A stretch of 44,027 bases of DNA, taken from assembly GCA_030446525.1 (NCBI GenBank), contig JAUJNC010000004.1:19553-63579 (forward strand), given 5' to 3'. Below the pieces are notes generated by a model that saw nothing but the letters and a program-made list of their open reading frames with translations, was not told the DNA's origin and did not search any database. The position numbers and the translations under genes are program-made. The DNA is from Armatimonadaceae bacterium (GTDB lineage Bacteria > Armatimonadota > Armatimonadia > Armatimonadales > Armatimonadaceae). Positions 16,591 through 25,973 of the stretch are shown here, piece by piece; within the stretch, counting starts at the first letter, position 1, and every line of letters starts with the position of its first letter.

Positions 16591-17352
16591 ATGGAATCAG
16601 TTGTCCTGTGTGAGGGCTATCACGACCGGGCGTTTTGGGCTGGTTGGCTGACGCATCTTGGCTGTACCGATCCTGGCCTTAAGCCAGGCAAGACCACTCG
16701 ATCCCAGGTCTTGGACCCCTGGGGCGCGCCGGTGGTCGCGGGCCAATACGCGTATCGCTCGACTGGCGGCCAGTTTGTTCGCGTTGTGCCTTGCCACGGG
16801 AAGGAGAAAATCCTTACTGCGGCGCGTCTTCGCCTCATCGAACGCGGCTCCAAAGCCTTGATCCGTCTAGTCATCAACGTGGACTCGGATGTAAACGCCG
16901 ATGGGACGGCTAACGCAGCTTCCACGCTCGGTCGTCAATCGGTTGAAGCATCCGTCCGGCAGATTGACCCGACAATGACGGTCACAGCACAGGGCGCCAT
17001 CGCGCTCGATGGTGGTGCGACCGAAGTGCCTCTTGTGCGTTGGGAAGCCAGTGATGTGGTTGCTGCGGGGTTGCCCAATCAACAGACGCTCGAACGGCTC
17101 GTCTGCGCTGCTATGGTTGGGGCGTATCCCGACCGGGGGCCAATCGTGCAAAACTGGCTCGATGCACGTCCACAGGCACCGCAAGCCGGGCCAAAAGAGT
17201 TTGCTTGGTCCTACATGGCAGGTTGGTACGCTGCGCATGGCTGTGAAGACTTTTACGGCAGCCTCTGGCGAGATCCCAAAGTTGTCGCCGAATTGGAACC
17301 ACGTTTACGCTCATCCGGTGCCTGGCAGATCGCCGAGGCGCTGGCACGTTAG
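16591..17352 (+). CDS. Stand-alone TOPRIM-like protein, partner of the ATPase
   Basis: 253 residues, with its ATG directly abutting the ATPase stop (TGAATG). The N-terminal strand VVLCEGYHDRAFW carries the conserved TOPRIM Glu (about residue 8) in an E-G context. About 85 residues later LVINVDSDV gives the D-x-D pair that completes the metal site. A basic region and a helical C-terminus follow. TOPRIM proteins of this arrangement are nucleases or RNases, or inhibited effectors released by the ATPase. I recognise it as DUF3226/DUF4435-like in layout only, so the exact family is open. It shares the lower GC of its partner. The gene downstream is unrelated. Confidence 0.75.
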   Translation: MESVVLCEGYHDRAFWAGWLTHLGCTDPGLKPGKTTRSQVLDPWGAPVVAGQYAYRSTGGQFVRVVPCHGKEKILTAARLRLIERGSKALIRLVINVDSDVNADGTANAASTLGRQSVEASVRQIDPTMTVTAQGAIALDGGATEVPLVRWEASDVVAAGLPNQQTLERLVCAAMVGAYPDRGPIVQNWLDARPQAPQAGPKEFAWSYMAGWYAAHGCEDFYGSLWRDPKVVAELEPRLRSSGAWQIAEALAR

Positions 17353-17372
17353 GGAATCAAGAAACGAAAATA

Positions 17373-18675
17373 ATGCTGGACATGCCTGCCGGAAAAGGGC
17401 AGATGCCCCAAAAACCGACGGACGGCGTGGCCGTGCTCAACCCGCGCGACCGGGTTCCGATCAGCCTGATCATCGATGATTCGACCTGTCTGGTGAACCT
17501 GGCTCATTTCTGCATCCCCGCGTTCCAGGAGGTCTTCCCGGACCGCTACCGCCAGCCGTGGAAGCGTCTGCCGCGCGAGATACCGGATGCCTTCGTCCGG
17601 AAATGGGGCGAGTGGTGCCGAGAGCACGGGGTCAAGGGGAAGTACAGCGTGATTCCCTACGGCCTGCGTGGGGTGGCTGGACCGGGAGCTGCCGGGGTGG
17701 TCGAAGAAGGAGCCTGGACGACAGCCTGGATCTGGTCCGGACGCTGCTCGCGCCCGGCTGGGATTTCCACCCGGAGATGGTCAGCCACACCTGGGTGATC
17801 GACACGAAGACGCGGCCGGCCCCACGCGGAGCGCAGTGACTATTTCATGGAGAACTGGCGCTGGACCGACGGCAAGTCGGTGGACCAGCCTGTCCGACTA
17901 CCTGAGCTACGCCCTGCGGATCTTGAAAAACGTCGGAATAGCGTGCGAGGGGATCACGACGCCGGGAGGGTTTGGCAACAACGCTCTGCCCGAGCCGGCC
18001 CGGGCGACGCTGGAGTCCTGCCGCGACGTCTTCGGCGCGGAGATCCCGCACTACTTCCGGCACCTGTACACGGACGAGCGGAGCGTGGCGCCGCGTGGAA
18101 TACGCCTCGGTCTGGACGGGCCCGACACCCGCGGTGCGTCGTGTCCATCATCGGGTGTACCGGCGACTGGTTCGGCGGCTGGGACGGCCTGACGCCCGCT
18201 CGGCGGACCAGTTTATCACCGGAGATCTCCGGGGGGCGGCTGCCCGAGGTGATCGGGCGCGGCGAGCCGGCAATCCTGGTCTGTCACTGGCCGGGGATCT
18301 ACTACAACGGCGAGGAGCGTCGGCTTCGACATCTTCGGAGGTCGTCCGCCGGCTGCATGCGCGCTTCGACAACCTCGTGTGGATGAAGCTGAGTGAGATC
18401 GCCCGCTACTGGGCCGCCCGGGAGCTCCGACCCGGATCGAACGCCAGCAGGGGCAGATCACGCTCCACGCCCCCTTCGCCTGCCCCGGGTTCACCGTCTC
18501 GGTCACCGCCGGGCCCGGCGGCGCCGTCCCGCAGGCTCGTCGTGGAGGGTCGCCCTTCCGCGCTTCAGAGGTGGCGCGCCCGCTCCTGTTGTCGGCCGGG
18601 ACCTGGGTCCGGCACGGGCAGGGGGTCGCCGTGTGTTTCGATCTGCCCAGGGGCGCTTCCCGTTTGCAGGTGTAA
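17373..18675 (+). pseudogene. Conserved protein of unknown function (polysaccharide-deacetylase-like), frameshifted
   Basis: Blocks in successive frames include RVPISLIIDDSTCLVNLAHF, IPDAFVRKWGEWCREHGVKG and KYSVIPY near 17450-17660, then HPEMVSHTWVIDTKT near 17770. GITTPGGFGNNALPEPARA lies near 17950-18010, and IIGCTGDWFGGWDGL near 18150-18190. AILVCHWPGIYYNGEE is near 18270-18310, and a beta-rich C-terminus ends at 18675. The pattern of an N-terminal IDDS acid pair and later H and W motifs is reminiscent of NodB-like deacetylase barrels, but I cannot name the family firmly. At least five single-base shifts are needed. No signal peptide is visible. The next gene begins 6 bases later. Confidence 0.55.
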
Positions 18676-18681
18676 AGCTTG

Positions 18682-20638
18682 ATGCGTCTTTTTTCCGTCA
18701 ACAACTGGCTCAGATCGCCCGCGGACCGCGACGTGATCGCGCGCTGGACGGTGGGCAGGGATCAGGGGATGCGCTATGCGCTCGCCGTGCCGACCCCGAC
18801 GGACCCGGAACGCTGGGAGTTCCTGGCGCTCGGCGACACGGGCGATTCGGACGCCGCGGGGCCCGGCCTTTCACCGCAGGACGCCGTGGCGCAGCAGATG
18901 GCCGCGGACTCGGCCCTGCCGGATAAAGCGGGGCGCGCACTGCCTGATCGTGCACACCGGCGACGTGATCTACATGACGGGCGAGCGGCGCCTGTACGAC
19001 CGCAACTTCCGCCGGCCCTACAGCGACTTCCTCACGCCCGAGAGCACGGTGGACGACCTGGTGTTCCGGCTCCCCTTTCCTGCCGGTGCCCGGCAACCAC
19101 GACTACTACGATCTGGGCGGCTGGGCGAAATGGCTGGCCCGCGTGCCGCTCCTGGGCGCGGGCCTGCGGGCGATCACGCACGAGCTGTTCGCGTTCAGCC
19201 TGCCGGAGGGCGGCTCGGACATGGGCCGCGCCTACATGCACGCCTTCGTGGACGGCAGGCCGACACCCGCGACGGCGCTCTGCCGTACCGTCCCGGCGAG
19301 CGGACGCGGCTGCCGAACCGGTATTACACGTTCCGCGTCGGGCAGGTGGACTTCTTCGCGCTCGACTCGAACACGCTGGACGCGCTGCCCCAGGGGATGA
19401 CCCCGGCCGGGTGCGGTCCGAGGCCGCCGCGCGGTGGAGGCCCTCGAGGCGCGGGCGCGTGCCCTGGACAAAGCGCTCCGGGGCGATCAGATCGCGCTCG
19501 AGCGCTGGCGCGGGGAGCAGCGCGAACAGGCGGCCGGAGACCCCGCGCGCCCGCGCGCGCCGAACGGGTAACCGCCGTGGTTACCGCCGTGTCCAAGCTC
19601 CTGGCCGCGCTGCGATCCGTGGACCCGATGTCCGGGTCCTGCGAGGCGGCCGCGGATGCCGTGGTCGTGGCGGAGCGCCGCTGGTCCGAGGGGGCGCCGA
19701 CCTCCTCGCCGCCGGCACCCCCGCCGCGGCGGCGGACGCGCTGCAGGCGCTGGACGAGGCGAGCGACGACGGGTGCGCCGCCCTGCGCGCCGTCGAGGAC
19801 TGCCTGGCCGGTCTTGCGGAGGGCGGCGCGCGCGCAGATCCTGGGCGCGCGCGCGAAGTGGACCTGGCGCTCCAGTCGTGGTCCGGCGCCACGGCGCCGA
19901 CGCCGCCCGAGCTTGCCGCCCGGCTGCACCGGCTGTCCGAGGAAGCGCTGGATGTGCAGCGCGAGCTCGCCCTCGAGCGGCGGCGCATGCGCTACCGGCC
20001 CGAGGACTACGACCGGGCGCAGCCTGCGCTGGCTGGACGAAATCTGGCCGCGTCTGAGCGCGAGCGGCCCGACGGCTGGCGCGTCGTGTATCTGCACCAC
20101 CCGCTGTACACCACCATCGCAAACCACTGCGAGCGTCCGGATGTGCAGGATGTGCGTGAAAACCTGCTCGCGCTCCTCCGGGGCGGGTCCACCTGGTGCT
20201 CTGCGGCCATTCCCACACGTTCGAGTGGTTCCGGTCCCAGGCGCTCCCGCACGCCGGCCTGTTCGTTACGGGCGGCGGCGGCCAGATCTCCCTGCGCCGC
20301 TCCCTCCTGGAGCCGCGCCTCCTCCACCGGCATCGGGATCGCTACGCGGCCCTGTGCCAGAGCGGGGTGTTCGAATGCGCCATGGGCGGGCGGGGCCCGG
20401 CGGCGGCGGACGGCGAGGCCGGGCCGCTGTACCACTACCTGCGCGTCGAGGTCACGCCCGAGGCGTTGCGCGTGCGCCCGGTCGGCGTCCGCCGCCTGGC
20501 CGGGGGCTACCGCCGCGAAGAGCCGATGCCCGTCCACCACGCGCCCGAGCGCCGGGAACGCGGCCGCCGTGGAAGGCTCGCCTCCTTGACCATGTCGAGA
20601 TCCGCCGGGGCGAGCCGCCGCGGGCCCAGTGGGCGTGA
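18682..20638 (+). pseudogene. Metallophosphoesterase with coiled-coil insert, frameshifted
   Basis: All five phosphoesterase motifs are present but spread over several frames. They are LGDTGDSD (about 18830), HTGDVIYM (about 18955), PGNHDYYD (about 19090), VYLHHPLY (about 20087) and CGHSHTFEW (about 20200). Between motifs three and four lies a long insert rich in Ala, Glu, Arg and Leu (19440-20030), probably coiled-coil. About six shifts are required. The end at 20638 follows the frame giving HVEIRRGEPPRAQWA. Such enzymes cleave phosphate esters using a dimetal centre; the substrate is unknown. It lies directly upstream of a caspase-like protease gene. Confidence 0.7.
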
Positions 20639-20695
20639 GGCGAGATCCTTGCCGACGTGGGTCTGCGAGCCGCGTTGCCTCCGGGCGTCGGGTGC

Positions 20696-20725
20696 TTGAC
20701 TTCGGCGCGATGATGGCGGTACAAC
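20696..20725 (+). promoter_or_regulatory. Candidate promoter of the caspase-like gene
   Basis: TTGACT (20696-20701) and TACAAC (20720-20725) are 18 bases apart. The gene's ATG at 20731 is only 5 bases further, so the message would be leaderless. The spacing matches the promoter at 2284-2313. The -10 box is a weak match. Confidence 0.4.
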
Positions 20726-20730
20726 ACCGT

Positions 20731-22251
20731 ATGGACATCCGTTTCCGCTCCGTTCGCCGCGCGCGCGCGCCAGCCGGTCGGTGTGGCTGCTTCTGCTTCT
20801 GCTGGCGCCGCTCGCCGCGCGCGCCGAGGCGCCCCGCGTTCTGGTCGTCGGTGGCGGGCCGAACCCCCGGAACAACCAGGCCGCCATCGAGAGCAACGTG
20901 CGCTACCTGCTGCGCCTGCTGCCCAAGGAGGCGGACTACACGGTCCACTTCGCGGACGGCAACCCCAAGCGCGCGACGGTGCTGTTCGAGGGGGAGACCG
21001 AAGGGCGGTCTGACGCGGAGCGTGTGCTGGCGTTCCTCCTCCAGCGGCGCGGGTCCTCCCCCGACGCCGCCCTGAAGTTCCGCACTCCCTCGCTGCCCCG
21101 GCTCGACGGCGCGGCGAAAAAGGCGGAGGTGGCGGCCTCCTTCGAGCGCCTGCGCGGCGACAACGGTGCGGAAACCCGCCCGCTGCTGCTCTACTTCACC
21201 GGGCACGGCGATAAGGGGCCCGGCGGCAACCTCCAGAACAACGTTTTCGACCTGTGGGACGGCACGCTTTCCGTTCGCGAGCCTGGCGGCACATCTGGCC
21301 CGCGTCCCCGCGGGGCAGCCCGTCACCCTGGTCATGGTGCAGTGCTTCGCCGGGTCCTTCGGCAACCTGCTTTTCGAGGGCGGCGATCCACAAGGCGCGC
21401 TCCTGGACCGCGACATCGCCGGCTTCTTCGCGGCGACCCCGGACCGCATGGCGGCGGGGTGCACGCCGGCGATCGACGAGGCCGAGTACCACGACTTCAC
21501 CTCCTACTTTTTCGCCGCCCTCGCCGGTCGCGACCGGGTGGGGCGGCCCGTGGCGGGCGCGGACTACAACCACGACGGGCGCGTGGGCATGGACGAGGCG
21601 TTCGCCTATACGCTGATCCATGACGCCTCGATCGACGTCCCGGTTTGCACCTCGGACGTGCTCCTGCGCCGCGTGGTTCCCACGCCGGACGCGGACGTCT
21701 TCGGGACGCCCTACAGCACGGTCAAGGGGTGGGCGTCGCCCGCACAGCGCGCCGCTCTGGACGCGCTCTCGGGATCGCTCAAACTCTCCGGCGAGGACCG
21801 CGGGCGGGTCGCCTATGACCGGTTCCGGGGCGGGGACCCGTCCGAGCGGGGCGAGAGCCCGGTGCGCGCCGCCTACCGCCGTTTCGCCCGCGCCCGCGAG
21901 GAGGCCCGCCGCTCGCTGTTCTCCCGCTGGCCCGGTCTGCGTGAAGCGGCGCCGTCCGGCAACGCCGCCGCGCGCAGGCAGGCGCTGGCCTTCGTAGAAC
22001 GGCAGATCAAAGACGGGAAGCTCAAAGAGCTGCTGGACGCGGAGCGCCGGCTCGAGGCGGCCGGTGAGGCGAGTTACCAGGACGAGCTGGTCGATGCGCG
22101 GCGGCTCCGCTTCGTCCGGCTGTTCAAGAGCGTCGTCCTCGCGCACGCGCTGCGCGAAGGCGGCGACGCGGCGATGAAGCGCCGCCTGGAGCGCCTGCTG
22201 GCCGCGGAGGGGCGCACCCTGCTTCCGATGGAGGGGAAGACGACGGGATAA
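20731..22251 (+). CDS. Caspase-like cysteine protease (C13/C14-type), secreted, two frameshifts
   Basis: A signal peptide is split by a shift in a CG run near 20760-20772 (MDIRFRSVRRARAP, then VWLLLLLLAPLAARA). The mature part starts APRVLVVGGGPNPRNNQ. The catalytic dyad is plain: LLLYFTGHGDKG carries the His, and VMVQCFAGSFG the Cys, after a second shift near 21275 (reading LSVRELAAHLARV across it). This matches the caspase/legumain fold. An EF-hand-like DYNHDGRVGMDEAF (about 21565-21605) may bind calcium, and the last 200 residues are helical and charged. The ATG at 20731 follows a possible promoter by 5 bases. The protease target is unknown. Family length is normal once the shifts are repaired. 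Confidence 0.78.
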
Positions 22252-22325
22252 AGATGCCGGGCTTCCGACCATCCGGGAGCGCCGGCCGCGTATCGCCCGT
22301 ATAAGTTCCATGGAGGTAAACCGCC

Positions 22326-24284
22326 ATGCCTTTATGCCGGCTATCAGCCCGTTGGATCGTATCCTGCCTGCTGCTCTTCCTTATCGCTATCGCTGGGGCC
22401 GGTGAGGTCGCCCTTGCCGCGCCGCCGCCCGCAACGTTCACGGCGACTGTCGCGCCCGCGGTCGCCCGCCCGGGCGAGACCGTGACCGTGACCGTCACCG
22501 CGGACATCAAGGCGCCCTGGCATGTCTATTCGGTCGTGCCCGTGCCCGACGGCCCCGCGGCGACATCGCTTCTCGTGAGCGCGGGACCGCTCAAGCCGGT
22601 CGGCGGGACGACCGAGAGCGCGCCCAAGAAGGCCAACGATCCCAACTTCGGCAAGGAGGTCGGCTACCACGAGGGGACGGCCACGTTCACGCAGCGCCTT
22701 CAGGTGCCCCCGGATACGCGCCCACGGCGCGCCTGCCGGTGAAGGTCACGGTGCGCTACATGGCCTGCAACGAAAGCCTGTGTATGCCCGCGCGTGACGC
22801 CGGTGACGCCCGCGCCGCCGCCGTGGCCCATCGAGGCGGGCGCGGCCCGCCCGGAATTCACCCGGCCGGGGGCCGGCGTGCTGGTCGCGGGCAATACGGA
22901 CCCGAGCCTGTTCCCGTTCCTGCTGGCAGCGTTCGGCGCGGGCCTGCTGGCGCTCGTCACGCCCTGCGTCTTCCCGATGATCCCGGTCACCCTCGCATTC
23001 TTCACCAAACAGGCGACGGCGCAGGGCGGTGACGGGGCCGCCTCGCAGGCCAAGGTCGTGCGGCTCGCGGGCGCCTACTCCGCCGGGATCGTCCTCGCGT
23101 TCACGGCGATCGGCGCCGTCCTAGCCGCCACGGTCGGCGCGGCGGGCGCGAACCGAGCTGGCGGCGAACCCGTGGGTCAACCTCGGGGTTTCTCCCTGCT
23201 GTTTGTGGTGTTCGGCCTGGCCCTGCTGGAGGTGACTGAGCTGCGGCTGCCTGCGTCTCTCCAGGGTCTGACCGGGGCGGGCCGCCGGCACGGCGGGGTG
23301 CTGGGCGTGCTGGGCATGGGACTGACCTTCGTCATCGCCGCCTTCACCTGCACCGCGCCGTTCATCGGCACGGTCCTTGTGGCGGCCGCGAACGCGTCCT
23401 CGGGCGCGCAGTGGTTCCGCCCGATCCTGGGCATGGCCGTTTTCGCGACGGCGCTCGCCCTGCCGTTCTTCGTGCTCGCCCTGTTCCCCGGCTGGCTGGC
23501 CCGCCTGCCCAAGAGCGGCGCCTGGCTGACCACGGTCAAGGGCACGATGGGCTTTATCGAGCTGGCGGCGGCGCTCAAGTTCCTGTCGAACGCCGACATG
23601 GTCTGGGGCTGGAAGGTGCTGACCCAGCCGGTCCTTCTGGCGCTGTGGGCGATCATCGCCCTGGCGGGCTGTTTCTGGCTGCTGGGGGCGCTCCGGATCG
23701 GCTTCGGCGCGCCGGAGGGCCGGCCGACGGCGGCGCGCGGCCTGTGGGCGGCCGCGTTCGGGGCGATCGCCGTCTACTGCCTGTACGGCCTGACGGGCCG
23801 CCCGCTCGGCGGCTGGGTGGTCGCGTTCCTCCCGCCCTCCGGCTACGGCGTCGGCTCGTCGCCGGTCGCCGAGACGGGCGACGGCCTGGTCTGGCACGAC
23901 ACCCTGGAGGCGGGTCTGGCGGAGGCGAAGGCCCAGAACAAGCCGGTCTTCATCGATTTCACCGGCTACACCTGCACCAACTGCCGCCTGATGGAGAAGA
24001 ACGTCTTTCCGAACCCCGCCGTGCGCGCCGAGCTGGAGCAGTTCGTGCGCGTCAAGCTCTACACGGACGGCGGCGAGAACGCCAAGAAGAACCAGACGTA
24101 CCAGGAGAATACGTTCGGCGACGTGGCCCTGCCGCTGTACGCGGTGCTCGGGCCGGACGGCAAGCCCGCGGCGCGCTCCGCGGGCGTCACCCGGCAGCCG
24201 GCGAAATTCGCCGGATTCCTGCGGCAGGCGCGCGAGCGCGAGCTTCAGGCGCGGGGCGGCGGGGCGGTGGCCACGGCAGAGTAG
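22326..24284 (+). CDS. dsbD: Thiol:disulfide interchange protein DsbD, frameshifted
   Basis: The order is a signal peptide, an N-terminal beta domain (ADIKAPWHVYSVVP; MACNESLCMPA with the redox cysteines), an eight-helix membrane domain and a C-terminal thioredoxin domain. The membrane domain carries TPCVFPMIPVT and FTCTAPF cysteines, and the thioredoxin domain carries FTGYTCTNCRLMEK. DsbD carries electrons from cytoplasmic thioredoxin to the periplasm. Shifts occur near 22725 and 22790. A compensating pair at about 23147 and 23195 scrambles 15 residues, where the other frame gives ELAANPWVNLGV. GGAGG sits 9 bases before the ATG. Nothing suggests a real defect, and consensus error is likelier. 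A G/C-rich palindrome follows the stop. Confidence 0.9.
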
Positions 24285-24286
24285 GC

Positions 24287-24342
24287 CCCCACCCCATCCC
24301 CGAGTGGGGGAGGGCCCCGCGAGGGCGGGGAAAGGGGTGGGG
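24287..24342. repeat. G/C-run palindromic intergenic element (copy 1)
   Basis: CCCCACCCC (24287-24295) pairs with GGGGTGGGG (24334-24342), and the interior has further C-run/G-run pairing. The element fills the gap between two convergent genes and contains CCCCGAGTGG, also found in the copy at 39528-39562. It may end transcription in both directions, though without T-runs. Confidence 0.5.
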
Positions 24343-25020
24343 CTAAAACTCCCCGATGAGGCGCGGGGCGAAGCCGATGCGGTCGCAGGCGACGCAGAAC
24401 AGGCGGACGCCCCCGATCGTCTCGCCGTCGAGGGCGGTCCGCTCCGCCTCCGGCGGGGCGCCCAGATGGATGTGGCCGTAGACGACGGCCGCCACGTCCG
24501 CCGCCGCTAGCTCCGCCAGGTACGGGTGGGGCGGGTAGTGCAGCATCGCGAGCTTCGCCGCGCAACCCGCGATGGCCTGGAGGCTGCGGTGCAGGCGGCC
24601 GCGCTCTCGCTCCAGGATCTTCCGGTCCGCGGCTTCCCCGGGTGCGTTCGGGGCCGGCTCGAACCAGCCCCGCGTCCCGGCGATGCCGAGCGCGCCGTCC
24701 TCGATGATCAGGGGCGGCGCGTAAAGTCCGGGGTAGTCGAGCGGCTTGCCGCTCGCCCACCAGTAGTCGTGATTGCCTTTGATGGCGATCTTGATACCGG
24801 GCAGGGCGGCCAGGAACGCCAGATCCGGCTCGGCCTCGGCGCGGCGCATCGCCCAGGACAGATCACCGGGCAGGAGCAGCACGTCGTCCGTCCCGACCAG
24901 ACGCCGGCAGTTCTCCCGTATCTTTCCGGCGTGTCCTTCCCACGCCGGTCCGAAGCGGTCCATGGTCTTGCCGACCGCGGCCCCCAGGTGGGGGTCGGCC
25001 AGCGCCCAGACGCGGCGCAT
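24343..25020 (-). CDS. Calcineurin-like metallophosphoesterase
   Basis: 225 residues and intact. Motifs in order: ADPHLG (D-x-H, residues 8-13), LPGDLSW (about 50), IKGNHDYWWA (about 80), MLHYPPHP (about 164) and VYGHIHLG (about 184). Together they make the full dinuclear metal site. Its closest general resemblance is to small cytoplasmic phosphoesterases of the YkuE/Icc-like class; the substrate is unknown. It converges on dsbD and lies downstream of a Dabb-domain gene on the same strand, with 20 bases between them, so the two may be co-transcribed. Confidence 0.88.
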   Translation of the reverse strand: MRRVWALADPHLGAAVGKTMDRFGPAWEGHAGKIRENCRRLVGTDDVLLLPGDLSWAMRRAEAEPDLAFLAALPGIKIAIKGNHDYWWASGKPLDYPGLYAPPLIIEDGALGIAGTRGWFEPAPNAPGEAADRKILERERGRLHRSLQAIAGCAAKLAMLHYPPHPYLAELAAADVAAVVYGHIHLGAPPEAERTALDGETIGGVRLFCVACDRIGFAPRLIGEF

Positions 25021-25040
25021 CCTTGACGCGTCCCCGATCC

Positions 25041-25365
25041 TTAACCCGCACCCAGCAAGCAGTCATAGACCTGCACGCGCGACCAGAGCGGGCTGCAGGC
25101 CTCGACGAACCGCTGGTGGTCCGGGTGCTCCTGGTACGCGTCGTGGGCGGCCTGGTCGGCGAACTCGACCAGGAGCGCCACCGCGTATGAGTTGTCCACG
25201 ACCCCGCGGGGCGTCCCCGCCGGCGTTCCGACGTCGCCGGAGCACGCCGGGGATCTGGGGGCAAAACCGGCGGCAGCCCTGGGCGAGCCGGGCGGCGTCC
25301 CCCGGGGCGCCGTCGTCGCGCAGCCAGAAGTACACCATGTGCAGAAATCCTGTTTCGGTAGGCAT
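25041..25365 (-). CDS. Dabb-type stress-responsive alpha/beta-barrel protein, one frameshift
   Basis: The N-terminal frame gives MPTETGFLHMVYFWLRDD and the C-terminal frame gives VDNSYAVALLVEFADQAAHD and YQEHPDHQRFVEACSPLW. The pattern of MVYFWL, a central strand LLVEF and H-Q-F-V is that of Dabb (dimeric alpha/beta barrel) domains. The total of 325 bases fits the usual 100-110 residues with one shift in the G-rich stretch near 25200-25260. Function of the family is poorly defined. It is transcribed away from rnpB, which ends 36 bases upstream on the same strand. Confidence 0.7.
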
Positions 25366-25400
25366 GCTTGTCTCGTCCTTCGGGTACACGGCGGGGAAGG

Positions 25401-25745
25401 GGAGTGGGCCTGTAAGCCGGGTTCTGTATTTGTGTGGCCATCTCTCTAGGACGCCTGTTGCCAGGCGCCTCAAGCGGCCCTGCTGGGGTCGGCGGGCAAC
25501 GTCATCCCCCCTTATTGGGCCTTGCTCCCGATGGGGTTTGCCGGGCCGGCGTGTCACCACGCCGCCGGTGCGCCTTACCGCACCATTTCACCCTTACCCG
25601 ATGCGCCTTGCGGCACGCCGGGCGGTGTCTTTCTGTTGCACTTTCCGTCGGGTCGCCCCGCCTCGCCGTTAGCGAGCATCGTGCCCTGCGGAGCCCGGAC
25701 TTTCCTCAGGGACCCGAAGGCCCCCGCGACCACCCGGCCCACTCC
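25401..25745 (-). ncRNA. rnpB: RNase P RNA, bacterial type A
   Basis: On the minus strand the RNA starts GGAGTGGGCCGGGTGGTCGC and ends GGCTTACAGGCCCACTCC, so P1 pairs its two ends over 10 bases. The conserved core GAGGAAAGTCCGGGCTCC (complement of 25690-25707), the ACAGAAA segment and GGTGAAATGGTGCGGTAAG-like sequence are all present in the expected order. Length is about 345 bases, typical for type A. The RNA is the catalytic subunit that matures tRNA 5' ends. Exact ends are approximate to a few bases. Confidence 0.97.
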
Positions 25746-25754
25746 CGATCCTCT

Positions 25755-25763
25755 ATTGTATCA
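25755..25763 (-). promoter_or_regulatory. Extended -10 promoter of rnpB
   Basis: On the minus strand TGATACAAT gives an extended -10 (TG-N-TACAAT), 9 bases before the predicted RNA start at 25745. No convincing -35 is visible, as expected for an extended -10 promoter. Confidence 0.55.
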
Positions 25764-25856
25764 CACGGACCCGAGATTCCCCATTTGTACGTCTGCACGA
25801 CACCCGGCCGTTTTTGGTATGTTCAAGGTTCTTGATGTTGCCTTGTCGGGCCGGAG

Positions 25857-25902
25857 CCGGGCACGAAAAGGTTTCAGATCCGGGCACGAAAAGGTTTCAG
25901 AT
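25857..25902 (+). repeat. Perfect tandem duplication of 23 bases
   Basis: The unit running CCGGGCACGAAAAGG then TTTCAGAT occurs twice without interruption (25857-25879 and 25880-25902). It lies about 70-115 bases upstream of the prepilin start. A possible -10, TAAAAT (25918-25923), follows, with TTTCAG from the second unit 17 bases before it. The unit is a candidate regulator-binding repeat. Confidence 0.6.
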
Positions 25903-25973
25903 AACGTATAGGCAGGGTAAAATAAACCAAAGTAAGTTGCCATTGTCGCCAATCACCATCAAGGAGGTAAGAA

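Noticed and set aside
19440..20030. Separate small coiled-coil gene inside the metallophosphoesterase region
   Set aside because: It lies between the third and fourth phosphoesterase motifs and reads continuously with them once shifts are repaired, so it is an insert.
25401..25745. Short plus-strand proteins overlapping the RNase P region
   Set aside because: The minus-strand sequence is a full RNase P RNA with all conserved blocks; the frames are incidental.
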